NCBI RefSeq assembly: GCF_009727955.1
Contig: NZ_WOBR01000003.1
Location: 1-64,000, forward strand
Length of the DNA stretch: 64,000 bases
Direction of reading: 5' to 3'
Source: Aliivibrio fischeri
Lineage (GTDB): Bacteria; Pseudomonadota; Gammaproteobacteria; Enterobacterales; Vibrionaceae
Shown here: positions 27,625 to 35,553 of the stretch, piece after piece
How the letters are laid out: every line of letters starts with the position of its first letter
Numbering within the stretch: position 1 is the stretch's first letter
The notes under the pieces: model-generated
What the model was told of the DNA's origin: nothing
The model's database searches: none
What the model saw: the letters and a program-made list of their open reading frames with translations, nothing else
Translations under genes and position numbers: made by a program

Positions 27625-27987
27625 CTATAAACTACACATTTTAACAGCACTAAGAGCTTTATCTTCTAAAAACTCAAGCTCTATGGATGTGGTATATACT
27701 TGCACTTTAGAACCAGTGGAAGTAGTTTTAATATCAGCTAAATGCGTTAGTTCGCCGTCGATGTAATGCGTGACCTGATAACCTGAATCTTTTACCCGAT
27801 AATTGACTACAGGACTATATATCAAATAATCCAAGCTCTCCCATTTTTCAGTAATGCAATCTGCAATTTGCTCTGAATCCTTAGTGCTTTCTAACAACAA
27901 ATTCGGCTCAGATTGGCGCAATTTTTCTGGTGTTGCCGCACACCCAGCAAGAAGTAACACTGTACTTATTAGCATCAGTTTTTTCAT
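27625..27987 (-). CDS. Small lipoprotein, function unknown
   Basis: 120 residues from the ATG beginning MKKLMLIS; an in-frame ATG 4 codons upstream adds MRDI only. Lipobox LLLAGC (Cys about 15). The mature domain of about 105 residues has 'IADCITEKWESL' and 'VNYRVKDSGYQVTHYIDGELTHLADIKTT', a pattern common in small Vibrio lipoproteins without assigned function. Convergent with the MOSC gene. Confidence 0.75.
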   Translation of the reverse strand: MKKLMLISTVLLLAGCAATPEKLRQSEPNLLLESTKDSEQIADCITEKWESLDYLIYSPVVNYRVKDSGYQVTHYIDGELTHLADIKTTSTGSKVQVYTTSIELEFLEDKALSAVKMCSL

Positions 27988-28183
27988 AATGTCCCTCAAC
28001 TTCTCTTATCACGAATATAACTTCAGAAATATACTTCCCACTATTCACGTATTAAAAACAGAACGCAAGTAGTGGTTACCAAATTACATAACCATCATTA
28101 ACTACATTTAGATAAAAAATAGCCCTAGGCGACACTTACACCCTCAGTTACAATACGTGTAATTGCTAATCAAAGAGATCCTC

Positions 28184-28591
28184 ATGTCAGATCAAGAAGA
28201 ATTTGAAGTTGAAGCCATTGGTGTTGAAGTAAACGTTCAACCTATCGAGCTATATAAAGTCCTAAAAATTGCTAACGTTGTTAGTGGCGGTGGTGAAGCT
28301 AAACATGTTATTGGCGAAGGCTATGTTGGTGTAAACGGTGAATTAGAACAACGTAAACGTCGTAAAATGTATGATGGCGATGTTATTGAGTTTAATGAAG
28401 AATATTACGTTGTAATTTGTGATACTCCTGTTGGTGAACTACCAGAAATCGAAGAAAAACCTCAACCAATGCCGAGTGAACCAGAGCATTCAGCACCAAA
28501 AAACAAAAAAAATAAGAAGAAAAAACAAAAGCCAGATCAACCAACTACGGTAGATCCTGAGAGTGGTCGTCGCTCAATTAACTTCTTCTAA
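28184..28591 (+). CDS. S4-domain RNA-binding protein (YbcJ/RlbA type)
   Basis: 135 residues from the ATG at 28184. The S4 fold is clear at about 20-75: 'IELYKVLKIANVVSGGGEAKHVIGEGYVGVNGELEQRKRRKMYDGDVIEF' region. This matches the small S4 proteins of the YbcJ family, which bind structured RNA. The C-terminal 50 residues are Pro/Glu then Lys/Asn rich (about 105-115), a likely disordered basic tail that would add RNA affinity. The gene stands alone. Confidence 0.82.
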   Translation: MSDQEEFEVEAIGVEVNVQPIELYKVLKIANVVSGGGEAKHVIGEGYVGVNGELEQRKRRKMYDGDVIEFNEEYYVVICDTPVGELPEIEEKPQPMPSEPEHSAPKNKKNKKKKQKPDQPTTVDPESGRRSINFF

Positions 28592-28597
28592 AAATTA

Positions 28598-28622
28598 GGC
28601 TCAATACTATCAATATTGAGCC
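28598..28622 (+). terminator. Probable terminator
   Basis: GGCTCAATA pairs with TATTGAGCC around a 7-base loop. The T tract is weak. Confidence 0.55.
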
Positions 28623-28748
28623 AACTTCTCTTCACCCTCTCATTATTACACTCACGTAAAAGTAATTCATCCTTTTAGCTATTATCATTAAATTTGAAAT
28701 AACTATACTACGTCTACTTATCAACTCAGCTAAATAGGAATTCATAAA

Positions 28749-29078
28749 ATGGGATGGCTCTTTCTTCTTCTTGCCGTTGCTTCAGAAGCGTTTTCACACG
28801 TAGCACTAAAAGCAACCGATGGGCTTTCACATCTAATACCAAATGTCATTGTAATTACTGGCCACCTAGGTGCTTTTTATTTTCTTAGCCAAGCAATGAA
28901 AACATTACCTGTAGGGATTGCTCATGCATCATGGGCTGGCTTAGCTATCATTGCGGTAACACTGATTTCGAGTGCATTTTATCATCAACATTTAGACAAT
29001 AAAATTTGGTTAGGTATTGGGTTTATCAGCATTGGTATTGCACTAATTAACCTATCATCTACGCCTCATGTGCACTAA
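28749..29078 (+). CDS. Small multidrug resistance (SMR) family transporter
   Basis: 109 residues and four membrane segments. Glu13 in 'VASEAFSHVALK' lies at the place of the essential EmrE Glu14. 'LPVGIAHASWAGLAIIAVTLIS' is the SMR signature 'ip.giAYa.WsG.g'. These proteins work as antiparallel dimers that export cationic compounds or guanidinium in exchange for protons. The substrate class is not decidable here. The Tyr/Ile positions of EmrE are replaced by His/Ser. It is monocistronic. Confidence 0.87.
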   Translation: MGWLFLLLAVASEAFSHVALKATDGLSHLIPNVIVITGHLGAFYFLSQAMKTLPVGIAHASWAGLAIIAVTLISSAFYHQHLDNKIWLGIGFISIGIALINLSSTPHVH

Positions 29079-29193
29079 AAAGCCTAATTGTTAGAATTTA
29101 TGCAAATTTCATAAGCTGAAAATCATTTCTATTATATTTTCTTGCTATCATATAAGTATAAATACAATAACTTAAATAATAGAAAGAGGTTTT

Positions 29194-29811
29194 ATGATAA
29201 ACCCAGCTAAAAAAGTACTCATTTTATTCGCTCATCCTTCTCAACATCGCTCTGAAGTTAATGTGGCATTAATCAGGCAAGCTAAAAAAATTGAAAATGT
29301 CACTGTTGTCGATCTGTACCATGATTATCCAAAATTCAATATTGATATCGATAAAGAACAAAAACAACTTTTAGATCATGATGTTGTAATTTTTCAATTT
29401 CCGCTTTACTGGTACTCAACCCCAGCTATTTTAAAAGAGTGGCAAGATATGGTTTTAGAGTACGGTTTTGCTTATGGTACAGACGGTAATGCACTAAAAG
29501 GGAAAACCTTTCTATGTGCTATCACCGCTGGAGGTAAGGAAGAGGCTTACCAAACGAATGGATATAATCAGTTCACTATCCGTGAGCTTCTACATCCGCT
29601 TGAGCAGATGGCTTCACTAACCAATATGGAATACATCGCTCCATTAGTGCTATTTGGCGCTAGAACCGCATTAGAAGATGACCGTATTGAAAGACATACT
29701 GAGCGTTTTAAAACCTTACTGTCCGCTTTAATTGAAAACCGTGTTGATACTGAGGTAGCAAAAACATTACCTAAACTAAACCACTCATTCGATAAATTTA
29801 TTAAGGAATAA
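29194..29811 (+). CDS. kefG: KefG/KefF-type NAD(P)H quinone oxidoreductase, ancillary subunit of Kef
   Basis: 205 residues, flavodoxin-like fold. 'KVLILFAHPSQHRSEVNVALI' binds FMN, and 'VVIFQFPLYWYSTPAILKEWQDMVLEYGFAYG' is characteristic of the KefF/KefG/MdaB family. In E. coli such a subunit activates the adjacent Kef potassium efflux system and reduces quinones. The gene ends 7 bases before the Kef antiporter, so the pair is one operon. The choice of kefG over kefF rests on the partner looking like KefB. Confidence 0.85.
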   Translation: MINPAKKVLILFAHPSQHRSEVNVALIRQAKKIENVTVVDLYHDYPKFNIDIDKEQKQLLDHDVVIFQFPLYWYSTPAILKEWQDMVLEYGFAYGTDGNALKGKTFLCAITAGGKEEAYQTNGYNQFTIRELLHPLEQMASLTNMEYIAPLVLFGARTALEDDRIERHTERFKTLLSALIENRVDTEVAKTLPKLNHSFDKFIKE

Positions 29812-29818
29812 AAGCATT

Positions 29819-31735
29819 ATGACTGGATATTTTTTACAAGCTTTTATCTACCTTGTAGCCGCTGTTATTGCTGTACCAATCGCTAAACGTCTAGGGCTTG
29901 GATCTGTTCTTGGCTATTTAATTGCAGGGGTGGTTATAGGACCTATCATAGGTCTTGTTGGTGAAGAAACAACGACCATTCAACACTTTGCTGAATTTGG
30001 CGTTGTTATGATGCTATTTCTTGTCGGTTTAGAGCTTGAGCCTAAAATGCTATGGAATATGCGTAACCGTTTAATGGGATTAGGAGGACTGCAAGTTGTC
30101 GGCACTACTGCAGCCGTAATGGGTCTTGCTATGTTTTTCGGTCAATCATGGACTATTGCACTGACCATTGGCTTAATCTTTGCCCTATCATCCACTGCGA
30201 TAGTATTGCAAACATTCAATGAAAAAGGGTTAGCCAAAACAGAAGGCGGCCAAAATGCTTTCTCTGTATTACTTTTTCAAGATATTGCAGTAATCCCAAT
30301 GTTAGCTTTTATTCCACTATTAGCATTACCTGAATTAGTAGCAAAAGCGCAATTGGCGGCCGCAACTGCTGCTGAGCATCATGAAGAATTAAGCCTTGTT
30401 GCAGGCCTTCCAGGCTGGGCATATGGACTAGTGATTACCGCATCCATCGCATTAGTTGTCGTTGGCGGTCATTATTTAAGTCGCCCTCTATTTCGCTTTG
30501 TAGCAAGCTCTGGACTTAGAGAAATATTCACAGCAACAGCACTCATGCTTGTTATTGGTATTGCAGCCTTAATGAGTTTAGTCGGCCTATCTCCAGCTCT
30601 AGGTACTTTCCTTGCTGGTGTCGTTTTGGCAAACTCAGAATTTAGACATGAACTTGAATCCAACATAGATCCATTTAAAGGGCTTTTATTGGGATTATTC
30701 TTCATTACCGTAGGTGCAGGGATCGATTTTGGCATTCTATTTAATGATTTCTTCCTAATCATCGGTTTAACAATCGGTGTCATGGTACTAAAAGCGGCTG
30801 TTTTATATATATTAGCTCTGATCTTTAAGATCAAAAACAGTAACCGTTGGTTATTTACGCTTAGCCTAGCGCAAGCAGGGGAATTTGGGTTTGTTTTATT
30901 AAGTTTTACCGTTCAAAACCATGTATTACCACAAGAAGTCGCTCAACCATTGTCATTAGTTGTTGCTCTTTCTATGTTCTTTACCCCAGGTTTATTTATC
31001 TTATTTGATAAAGTGATTCTGCCTAAATTTGAACAACAATCAAATGAAAGAGAAAGTGACACAATTGAAGAAAAAGGCACGGTAATTATTGCTGGTGGCG
31101 GTCGATTCGGCCAAGTCGTCAACCGTTTCTTAGTATCTAACCACGTAAATACCGTTGTTCTCGATCATCAGGCTGATCAAGTCGATTCTTTAAGAAAAGT
31201 AAATACCAAAAGTTACTTTGGAGATGCGACTCGTCCTGATTTGCTGCATACAGCAGGAATTGAGCACGCTGCAATGCTTGTTGTGGCTATTGATAATCAA
31301 GAAAGCAGTATAGAACTGGTTAAATACGTCAAGCACACGTATCCAAAAGTAAAAATTCTTGCTCGTGCATTTGATAGAGGTCATTCATATATGCTCCGTT
31401 GTGCTGGTGCTGATTTTATTGAATCAGAAACAACCCGCTCAGCACTTGAAATGGGAGCTGAAGCTATGCGTAGTTTAGGCCAACATCCATTCCATGTTGA
31501 ACAACAAAAAATAGCATATAAAAAAGTAGAAAATCAAAGCTCAGATAAGCTCTATCAAGCGTGGCTAGATGACTCTGAAGGTGAGCGCTTTGATAATAAC
31601 TATCGTAAGCTGTTTATTGAGCTAGAAGGAACAATCAAACATGCAATGAGCAAAGACCGCTCAGATAAACACAATCAATCAGAACGGGCATGGACTCCCC
31701 CACCAAAAGGTTATACTGATTATATTGATGAATAA
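29819..31735 (+). CDS. kefB: Glutathione-regulated potassium/proton antiporter
   Basis: 638 residues. An N-terminal Na+/H+-exchanger-type membrane domain of about 12 segments runs to about 395, with 'GVVMMLFLVGLELEPKMLW' and 'LIFALSSTAIVLQTFNEKG' and the antiporter Asp in 'LLFQDIAVIPML'. It is followed by an RCK/TrkA-N domain (about 420-535; 'GTVIIAGGGRFGQVVNRFL', Asp at the end of strand 2 in 'VVLDHQ'). Kef systems release K+ and acidify the cytoplasm in response to glutathione adducts of electrophiles, and are held closed by glutathione. KefB and KefC are hard to separate by eye. Operon with kefG. Confidence 0.9.
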   Translation: MTGYFLQAFIYLVAAVIAVPIAKRLGLGSVLGYLIAGVVIGPIIGLVGEETTTIQHFAEFGVVMMLFLVGLELEPKMLWNMRNRLMGLGGLQVVGTTAAVMGLAMFFGQSWTIALTIGLIFALSSTAIVLQTFNEKGLAKTEGGQNAFSVLLFQDIAVIPMLAFIPLLALPELVAKAQLAAATAAEHHEELSLVAGLPGWAYGLVITASIALVVVGGHYLSRPLFRFVASSGLREIFTATALMLVIGIAALMSLVGLSPALGTFLAGVVLANSEFRHELESNIDPFKGLLLGLFFITVGAGIDFGILFNDFFLIIGLTIGVMVLKAAVLYILALIFKIKNSNRWLFTLSLAQAGEFGFVLLSFTVQNHVLPQEVAQPLSLVVALSMFFTPGLFILFDKVILPKFEQQSNERESDTIEEKGTVIIAGGGRFGQVVNRFLVSNHVNTVVLDHQADQVDSLRKVNTKSYFGDATRPDLLHTAGIEHAAMLVVAIDNQESSIELVKYVKHTYPKVKILARAFDRGHSYMLRCAGADFIESETTRSALEMGAEAMRSLGQHPFHVEQQKIAYKKVENQSSDKLYQAWLDDSEGERFDNNYRKLFIELEGTIKHAMSKDRSDKHNQSERAWTPPPKGYTDYIDE

Positions 31736-32159
31736 CACATAAAACATTAATAATTTAAATGATCATTACGCTTATACTTTTATTTCTAGATACTTAAAAG
31801 TATAAGCGACAAATCACACCTAGAAATTAATAATTAAACATAAAAATTAACTATCCTTATTTTATCTTCATATTCTTCCTTAATATTCAGTATGCAATTC
31901 CTTTCTTTTACTCAAACGTATAGAAATTCCTATAAAAAACCTGTAACTTAATGCTAATTTTTCAAGTTATATTATTTATCTCTTTTTATTCAAATAGATA
32001 GATGATTTATTTTTTTTATCGTTATCTATAAAAACATTCATGGTTGATTTTGGTTTATTTATTGATAATGAAGTTTCTTTCTTGATATGCTTGCCGCTAT
32101 AACAACAATAATATTAATAACCCCTTTAGTTTTTCAGTTTCCTTTTCTTAGGTTACATA
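31736..32159. other. 424-base AT-rich intergenic region with a 14-bp inverted repeat
   Basis: No coding potential was found. It contains a perfect 14-base inverted repeat, CGCTTATACTTTTA at 31769-31782 and its complement at 31795-31808, with a 12-base spacer and no T tract. The repeat lies just after kefB and may be a weak terminator or an operator. The remainder is AT-rich leader of the ToxR-like gene. Confidence 0.6.
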
Positions 32160-33260
32160 ATGCTCAAAAACAATCTTATACGATTTAAAGATATAACGTT
32201 TAACCCAAAAACAAACCAAATAAATAAAAATGATTGCACGATTAAGTTAACTCATAGTGAATCAAAAATTTTAAAGCTGCTTTTAACTTCACCAAATAAA
32301 GTTTTCTCAAAAGATGATATTTTTACTTATGTTTGGGAGGGAACAGCAAGCAATATAGGTGTTGTACCACAGACGATTTCAGTTTTACGCAAAAAATTAC
32401 ACTATAATGAAATATATCTAATTGAAACAGTTAAGAAAAAAGGATACAAAGCAGATGTAAATGGTACTTTTTTTGAAAAAAGCAAGATAAATAAGAATCA
32501 TTTGCTTTTATCGATTGCTATTATCATCTCTTTCTGTTTATTCCTGATCGCTTTTGAGAAGCATATATCAAATGCAAAAAACAGTGATGAAATAAAATTA
32601 GAAGAGTTAATGCCAAATGTATTTCAAATAAGTGACTCGTTACCATTTATCTTTGATCCAACCGTTTTAAGAAGTAACACCACTTATTATATTAACCGGC
32701 AATCAAATAACTTAAACATATCAGCTTGTCGACAAATTGGTACACAATGTGATTTAACATACAACAAAATTATATTTTTACAAAACAATGAATCAAATAC
32801 AGTTATTACTCAATATATTCAAGATGTTAAGTTCACAGAAACAATGTATAAAGATGAGTTGAATACAAATCCAATTCGATTTAATTATGCAGCCAGAATA
32901 GGTGTTAAAAGTGAAAATGATAATTATTACAACGGACAAATAATTGCCAATTACCACTTGAAGAAAAGAAATAATAAATACGTTTATAACAAAGTATCTA
33001 TTGTGATTGATGAGACTGGGTTTGCGGGAGAATGTTCGTACACTAGGGAGCCAGAAAAGCCTTTTCTTGAATGTAATGAAGGTGACTGTGCAAGCTATGT
33101 AGGCTCTATATCTGACCCTAAAAAAGCGGTTGCGTATAAAAACTTATTTCAATACCCGACAACTGGATTGAACATTTTATTATTTCCAATAGATGAAGAT
33201 GTATCCTTATTTTACAATACAGAGTCGGGATTATCTTACTTAGTTTATCAATATAACTAA
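32160..33260 (+). CDS. ToxR/CadC-like transmembrane transcriptional regulator (paralogue 1)
   Basis: 366 residues. The N-terminal OmpR-type winged helix (about 5-98) has 'IKLTHSESKILKLLL', the recognition-helix segment 'VVPQTISVLRKKL' (about 68-80) and the wing 'IETVKKKGYKA'. A single membrane segment (about 115-132) leads to a periplasmic domain of about 235 residues with 'ISACRQIGTQCDLTYNKIIF'. Cys190 and Cys197 form a CX6C pair shared with the proteins at 49916 and 56940. Four further Cys occur in 'GECSYTREPEKPFLECNEGDC'. It should bind DNA from the membrane and read a periplasmic signal. No ToxS-like partner gene is adjacent. A terminator follows. Confidence 0.85.
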   Translation: MLKNNLIRFKDITFNPKTNQINKNDCTIKLTHSESKILKLLLTSPNKVFSKDDIFTYVWEGTASNIGVVPQTISVLRKKLHYNEIYLIETVKKKGYKADVNGTFFEKSKINKNHLLLSIAIIISFCLFLIAFEKHISNAKNSDEIKLEELMPNVFQISDSLPFIFDPTVLRSNTTYYINRQSNNLNISACRQIGTQCDLTYNKIIFLQNNESNTVITQYIQDVKFTETMYKDELNTNPIRFNYAARIGVKSENDNYYNGQIIANYHLKKRNNKYVYNKVSIVIDETGFAGECSYTREPEKPFLECNEGDCASYVGSISDPKKAVAYKNLFQYPTTGLNILLFPIDEDVSLFYNTESGLSYLVYQYN

Positions 33261-33267
33261 AATAAAA

Positions 33268-33297
33268 ATAGCCGTTAAATCAATAGTTAACGGCTAT
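33268..33297. terminator. Bidirectional terminator
   Basis: ATAGCCGTTAA pairs with TTAACGGCTAT around an 8-base loop, between convergent genes. Confidence 0.75.
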
Positions 33298-34799
33298 CAT
33301 TTATAACAAGTAGGTTTTCGAGGACAAACCGCACCACGAGAACATATCACTTTTGCATCACTCTCTACACCACGTTCAATCCAGTTAATATTTAAAATTT
33401 TAGCTACACTAATAAGCTCTCGCTTAATATTTTTAGAAATTGAACTTTCGCCCCCATTTTTTACACATGCTTTTTGTAAATCTCTAGCTAAAGCAACCGC
33501 ATCTTTACCTTGCGCTTCTATTGCTGGATTTAAATCTACGCCAGCACATAACACCCTATTGTTCCCTGCAGGATCTGTCATATTTACGGATTCACAGCAA
33601 TATATTCGAGGCTCTTGAGCTACATTTAAAATAGATATTTGAGCAGAACTGCCCTCTTTAGGTTCAGTTAATCGTCTGAATACAGCCCAATGCTGACATG
33701 GATCACTTACTTGCTTCATGTTACCCCAAGGTAGAGGGATCCCATTACCTCTATACACAGCCTTAAGCTTTCCAGGAGCATAAGCATCAAAATAGTGCCA
33801 ATGAGGGTAAGGCGAAACAACCGTCATTCTTCGCATGGCAACTGAAGGAGAAACACCAGCTAAACGATGAGCGTCAACTTCATACCCATATCGGTCAAGT
33901 AATTGCCTAAATGGTACTTTAGGGCATAATAGAGCTCCAGCAAAAAAGCTTGATTCAAAATCACGCCACGCATGCAGTATATCTTGTGCATTCAAAGCAC
34001 TGTCTGTGTGATGGACTTCTTCATCAAAAACTCGGTGACTTCCTACAGATAAGGAACTTTTTAATCCTTCTTTATTGTGTAAAACGCAATGGCCAATATA
34101 AACGGCTAAATCATATTTAAGTCTCGTTGGATGCTGTTTTAGCATCTCATTTAAATAAACTGTACAAGGTGGTTCGAAAAAAGAAGTCAGCAGTTCTTTT
34201 CCATTAACGCCAAACTCATCAACAACGGCCTTTGGTGTTTCTTTCACCCACTTTAAAACTAATCCATGTTTTAATGCCATATCCATCATTTGTTCAACAC
34301 TAAGAGGTAATTGCTTTAAACCAACTTCCTCTGCTGCTCGCTCTAGATCTGGAAAATGATTTTGGTTATTTTCTTGATGGGCACGTATAAGAAGATGAGC
34401 AAATTGCCTTCCTGTTATCCCTGTTTGATTAAGCATTTCTGGGATCGCAATTTGAAGAATGTCATTAGAGAAAAGAAAGCTTGGTTCCAAAACCATCCCA
34501 CTTATCCCACCTTTTCTTCCTTTATCTGGTGTTATCACTTGTGCCTCGGGTTCATTATCTAAAAACCAACTACTTTCTTTTTGAAATACGGTTGCAATCA
34601 CTTCAAGCATATCAGCACTCGGAACACGCTTTCCTCTTTCGATCATAGAAAGATACGATACTGATGGAGAGTTTTCAGGATCCACTCGAATGCACCGAGT
34701 AGAAAGATCCTCCATCGTTAAATGATTGCGTTTTCTCAGATTACGAATTTTTGTTCCAAGAAAATGGCTTTGTCTAATAATACTTTTTGACTGTCGCAT
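33297..34799 (-). CDS. XRE-family regulator, ScfR/RamB-like (DUF3612-type)
   Basis: 500 residues. The N-terminal helix-turn-helix (about 10-75) reads 'LGTKIRNLRKRNHLTMEDLS...SYLSMIERGKRVPSADMLEVIA'. A middle region (about 140-330) resembles the IrrE/M78-peptidase-like module of short-chain-fatty-acyl regulators, but the zinc motif HExxH is not intact ('YIGHCVLHNKEG'). A C-terminal domain ends in a Cys cluster ('CSRGAVCPRKPTCYK'). Relatives such as RamB and ScfR control acetate, glyoxylate and propionate metabolism using acyl-CoA signals. The assignment is by overall pattern; the DUF3612 name is recalled. It is divergent from the malate-synthase-G-like gene at 34958 and probably controls it. 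Confidence 0.75.
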   Translation of the reverse strand: MRQSKSIIRQSHFLGTKIRNLRKRNHLTMEDLSTRCIRVDPENSPSVSYLSMIERGKRVPSADMLEVIATVFQKESSWFLDNEPEAQVITPDKGRKGGISGMVLEPSFLFSNDILQIAIPEMLNQTGITGRQFAHLLIRAHQENNQNHFPDLERAAEEVGLKQLPLSVEQMMDMALKHGLVLKWVKETPKAVVDEFGVNGKELLTSFFEPPCTVYLNEMLKQHPTRLKYDLAVYIGHCVLHNKEGLKSSLSVGSHRVFDEEVHHTDSALNAQDILHAWRDFESSFFAGALLCPKVPFRQLLDRYGYEVDAHRLAGVSPSVAMRRMTVVSPYPHWHYFDAYAPGKLKAVYRGNGIPLPWGNMKQVSDPCQHWAVFRRLTEPKEGSSAQISILNVAQEPRIYCCESVNMTDPAGNNRVLCAGVDLNPAIEAQGKDAVALARDLQKACVKNGGESSISKNIKRELISVAKILNINWIERGVESDAKVICSRGAVCPRKPTCYK

Positions 34800-34808
34800 C
34801 TTGTAAAA

Positions 34809-34835
34809 TTCACACTGTTAAGTTTTTGTTGTGAA
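34809..34835. promoter_or_regulatory. Inverted repeat TTCACA-N15-TGTGAA before the ScfR-like gene
   Basis: TTCACA at 34809-34814 and TGTGAA at 34830-34835 are inverted and sit 10 bases upstream of the regulator start. A third GTGTGA lies at 34891-34896. This would fit autoregulation. The spacing does not match CRP (N6). The assignment is tentative. Confidence 0.35.
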
Positions 34836-34907
34836 ATTGTAGTTAAAATTAGGCTAAGCTTCAATTTAAGTAAGCAAACAACTCTGACCAGTGTGACTTA
34901 CCTAACA

Positions 34908-34929
34908 ATGCCGATAATTAAATCGGCAT
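34908..34929. promoter_or_regulatory. Palindrome in the leader of the malate-synthase-like gene
   Basis: ATGCCGAT-AATTAA-ATCGGCAT is a perfect 8-base inverted repeat 28 bases upstream of the ATG at 34958. It could be an operator for the divergent regulator or an mRNA hairpin close to the ribosome binding site. Function inferred only from position. Confidence 0.4.
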
Positions 34930-34957
34930 AGATAAAGACTTTTTCGAGGGTACGATT

Positions 34958-35518
34958 ATGGCTATTACCAATATAAACAAAGAAAGTAACACACAACAAG
35001 AAGCTCCGTTTATGGCTGAAGCTGTTTACGCCGTCGAAAAAATGGAAGCAAAACAAGAAGAAAAGCAACATCAAATCAAAGGTCTTCTTGACCAGCTATT
35101 CCCATTAACAAAAGGTTCACATCAAGATGTTACTAACTACTTACTTGATTATCATCATTTAGTGGTTTTCTTTAAAGATGGTGGTTGCAGTGGATTGCGT
35201 AATCCAGGAAAATTCGTTGCTTTCACAGGACACAGGTCATCGCCTGATACTATTTTGTTAAAAGATAACAGTGGCAGTCATGTTGAAATTATTTTTGGTC
35301 TTCATACTCCAGGTAAAGATTCACTGGTTACTATAGCTGATGTAGAAATAGAAACATGCACAACATTTAGTCAAGACTTTAGCTTAGCCGCTATGCGTCA
35401 CTGGATTAGTTTAATAAAGCGTGATAACAGTTCACACATTAAAGCTCATCAAGTTGATAAAGAATATACAGCCAAAAATGGTGATGAATACCAACTTAAC
35501 AGCTGCTTTAGTCTCTAA
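34958..35518 (+). CDS. Stand-alone malate synthase G-like accessory domain (non-catalytic)
   Basis: 186 residues. Residues about 38-180 follow the recalled order of the beta-rich accessory domain of malate synthase G (GlcB): 'LFPLTKGSHQDVTNY' (GlcB 'avPLa.GSw.DvtgY'), 'LVVFFKDG', 'LRNPGKFVAFTGH...PDTILLKDNSGSHVEI' (GlcB 'L..p.qFvGf.g....PsavLLknNGLHiEI'), 'GKDSLVTIADVEIETCTT' and 'KEYTAKNGDEYQL'. The TIM barrel with the Mg-binding and catalytic residues is absent, and the 'DCEDSVAAVDAEDK' segment is replaced by 'FSQDFSLAAMRHWIS'. So it cannot be a malate synthase; it may be a binding or regulatory protein. It has a good ribosome binding site (GAGGG) and its own terminator, so it does not look like a decaying fragment. 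Divergent from the ScfR/RamB-like gene. Confidence 0.65.
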   Translation: MAITNINKESNTQQEAPFMAEAVYAVEKMEAKQEEKQHQIKGLLDQLFPLTKGSHQDVTNYLLDYHHLVVFFKDGGCSGLRNPGKFVAFTGHRSSPDTILLKDNSGSHVEIIFGLHTPGKDSLVTIADVEIETCTTFSQDFSLAAMRHWISLIKRDNSSHIKAHQVDKEYTAKNGDEYQLNSCFSL

Positions 35519-35520
35519 TT

Positions 35521-35553
35521 AAAAGCCATTTTCATATCGGAAATGGCTGTTTT
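35521..35553. terminator. Bidirectional terminator
   Basis: AAAAGCCATTT pairs with AAATGGCT(G)TTTT around a 9-base loop. It ends the malate-synthase-like gene and abuts the stop of the convergent cyclase. Confidence 0.75.

Noticed and set aside
33297-34799. Active metallopeptidase domain (IrrE/ImmA type) in the XRE regulator
   Set aside because: The HExxH zinc motif is not intact ('HCVLH'), so a peptidase call is not supported.
34958-35518. Pseudogene remnant of a full malate synthase G
   Set aside because: The frame is intact, with its own ribosome binding site and terminator, and no barrel-encoding remnant follows before the convergent gene.
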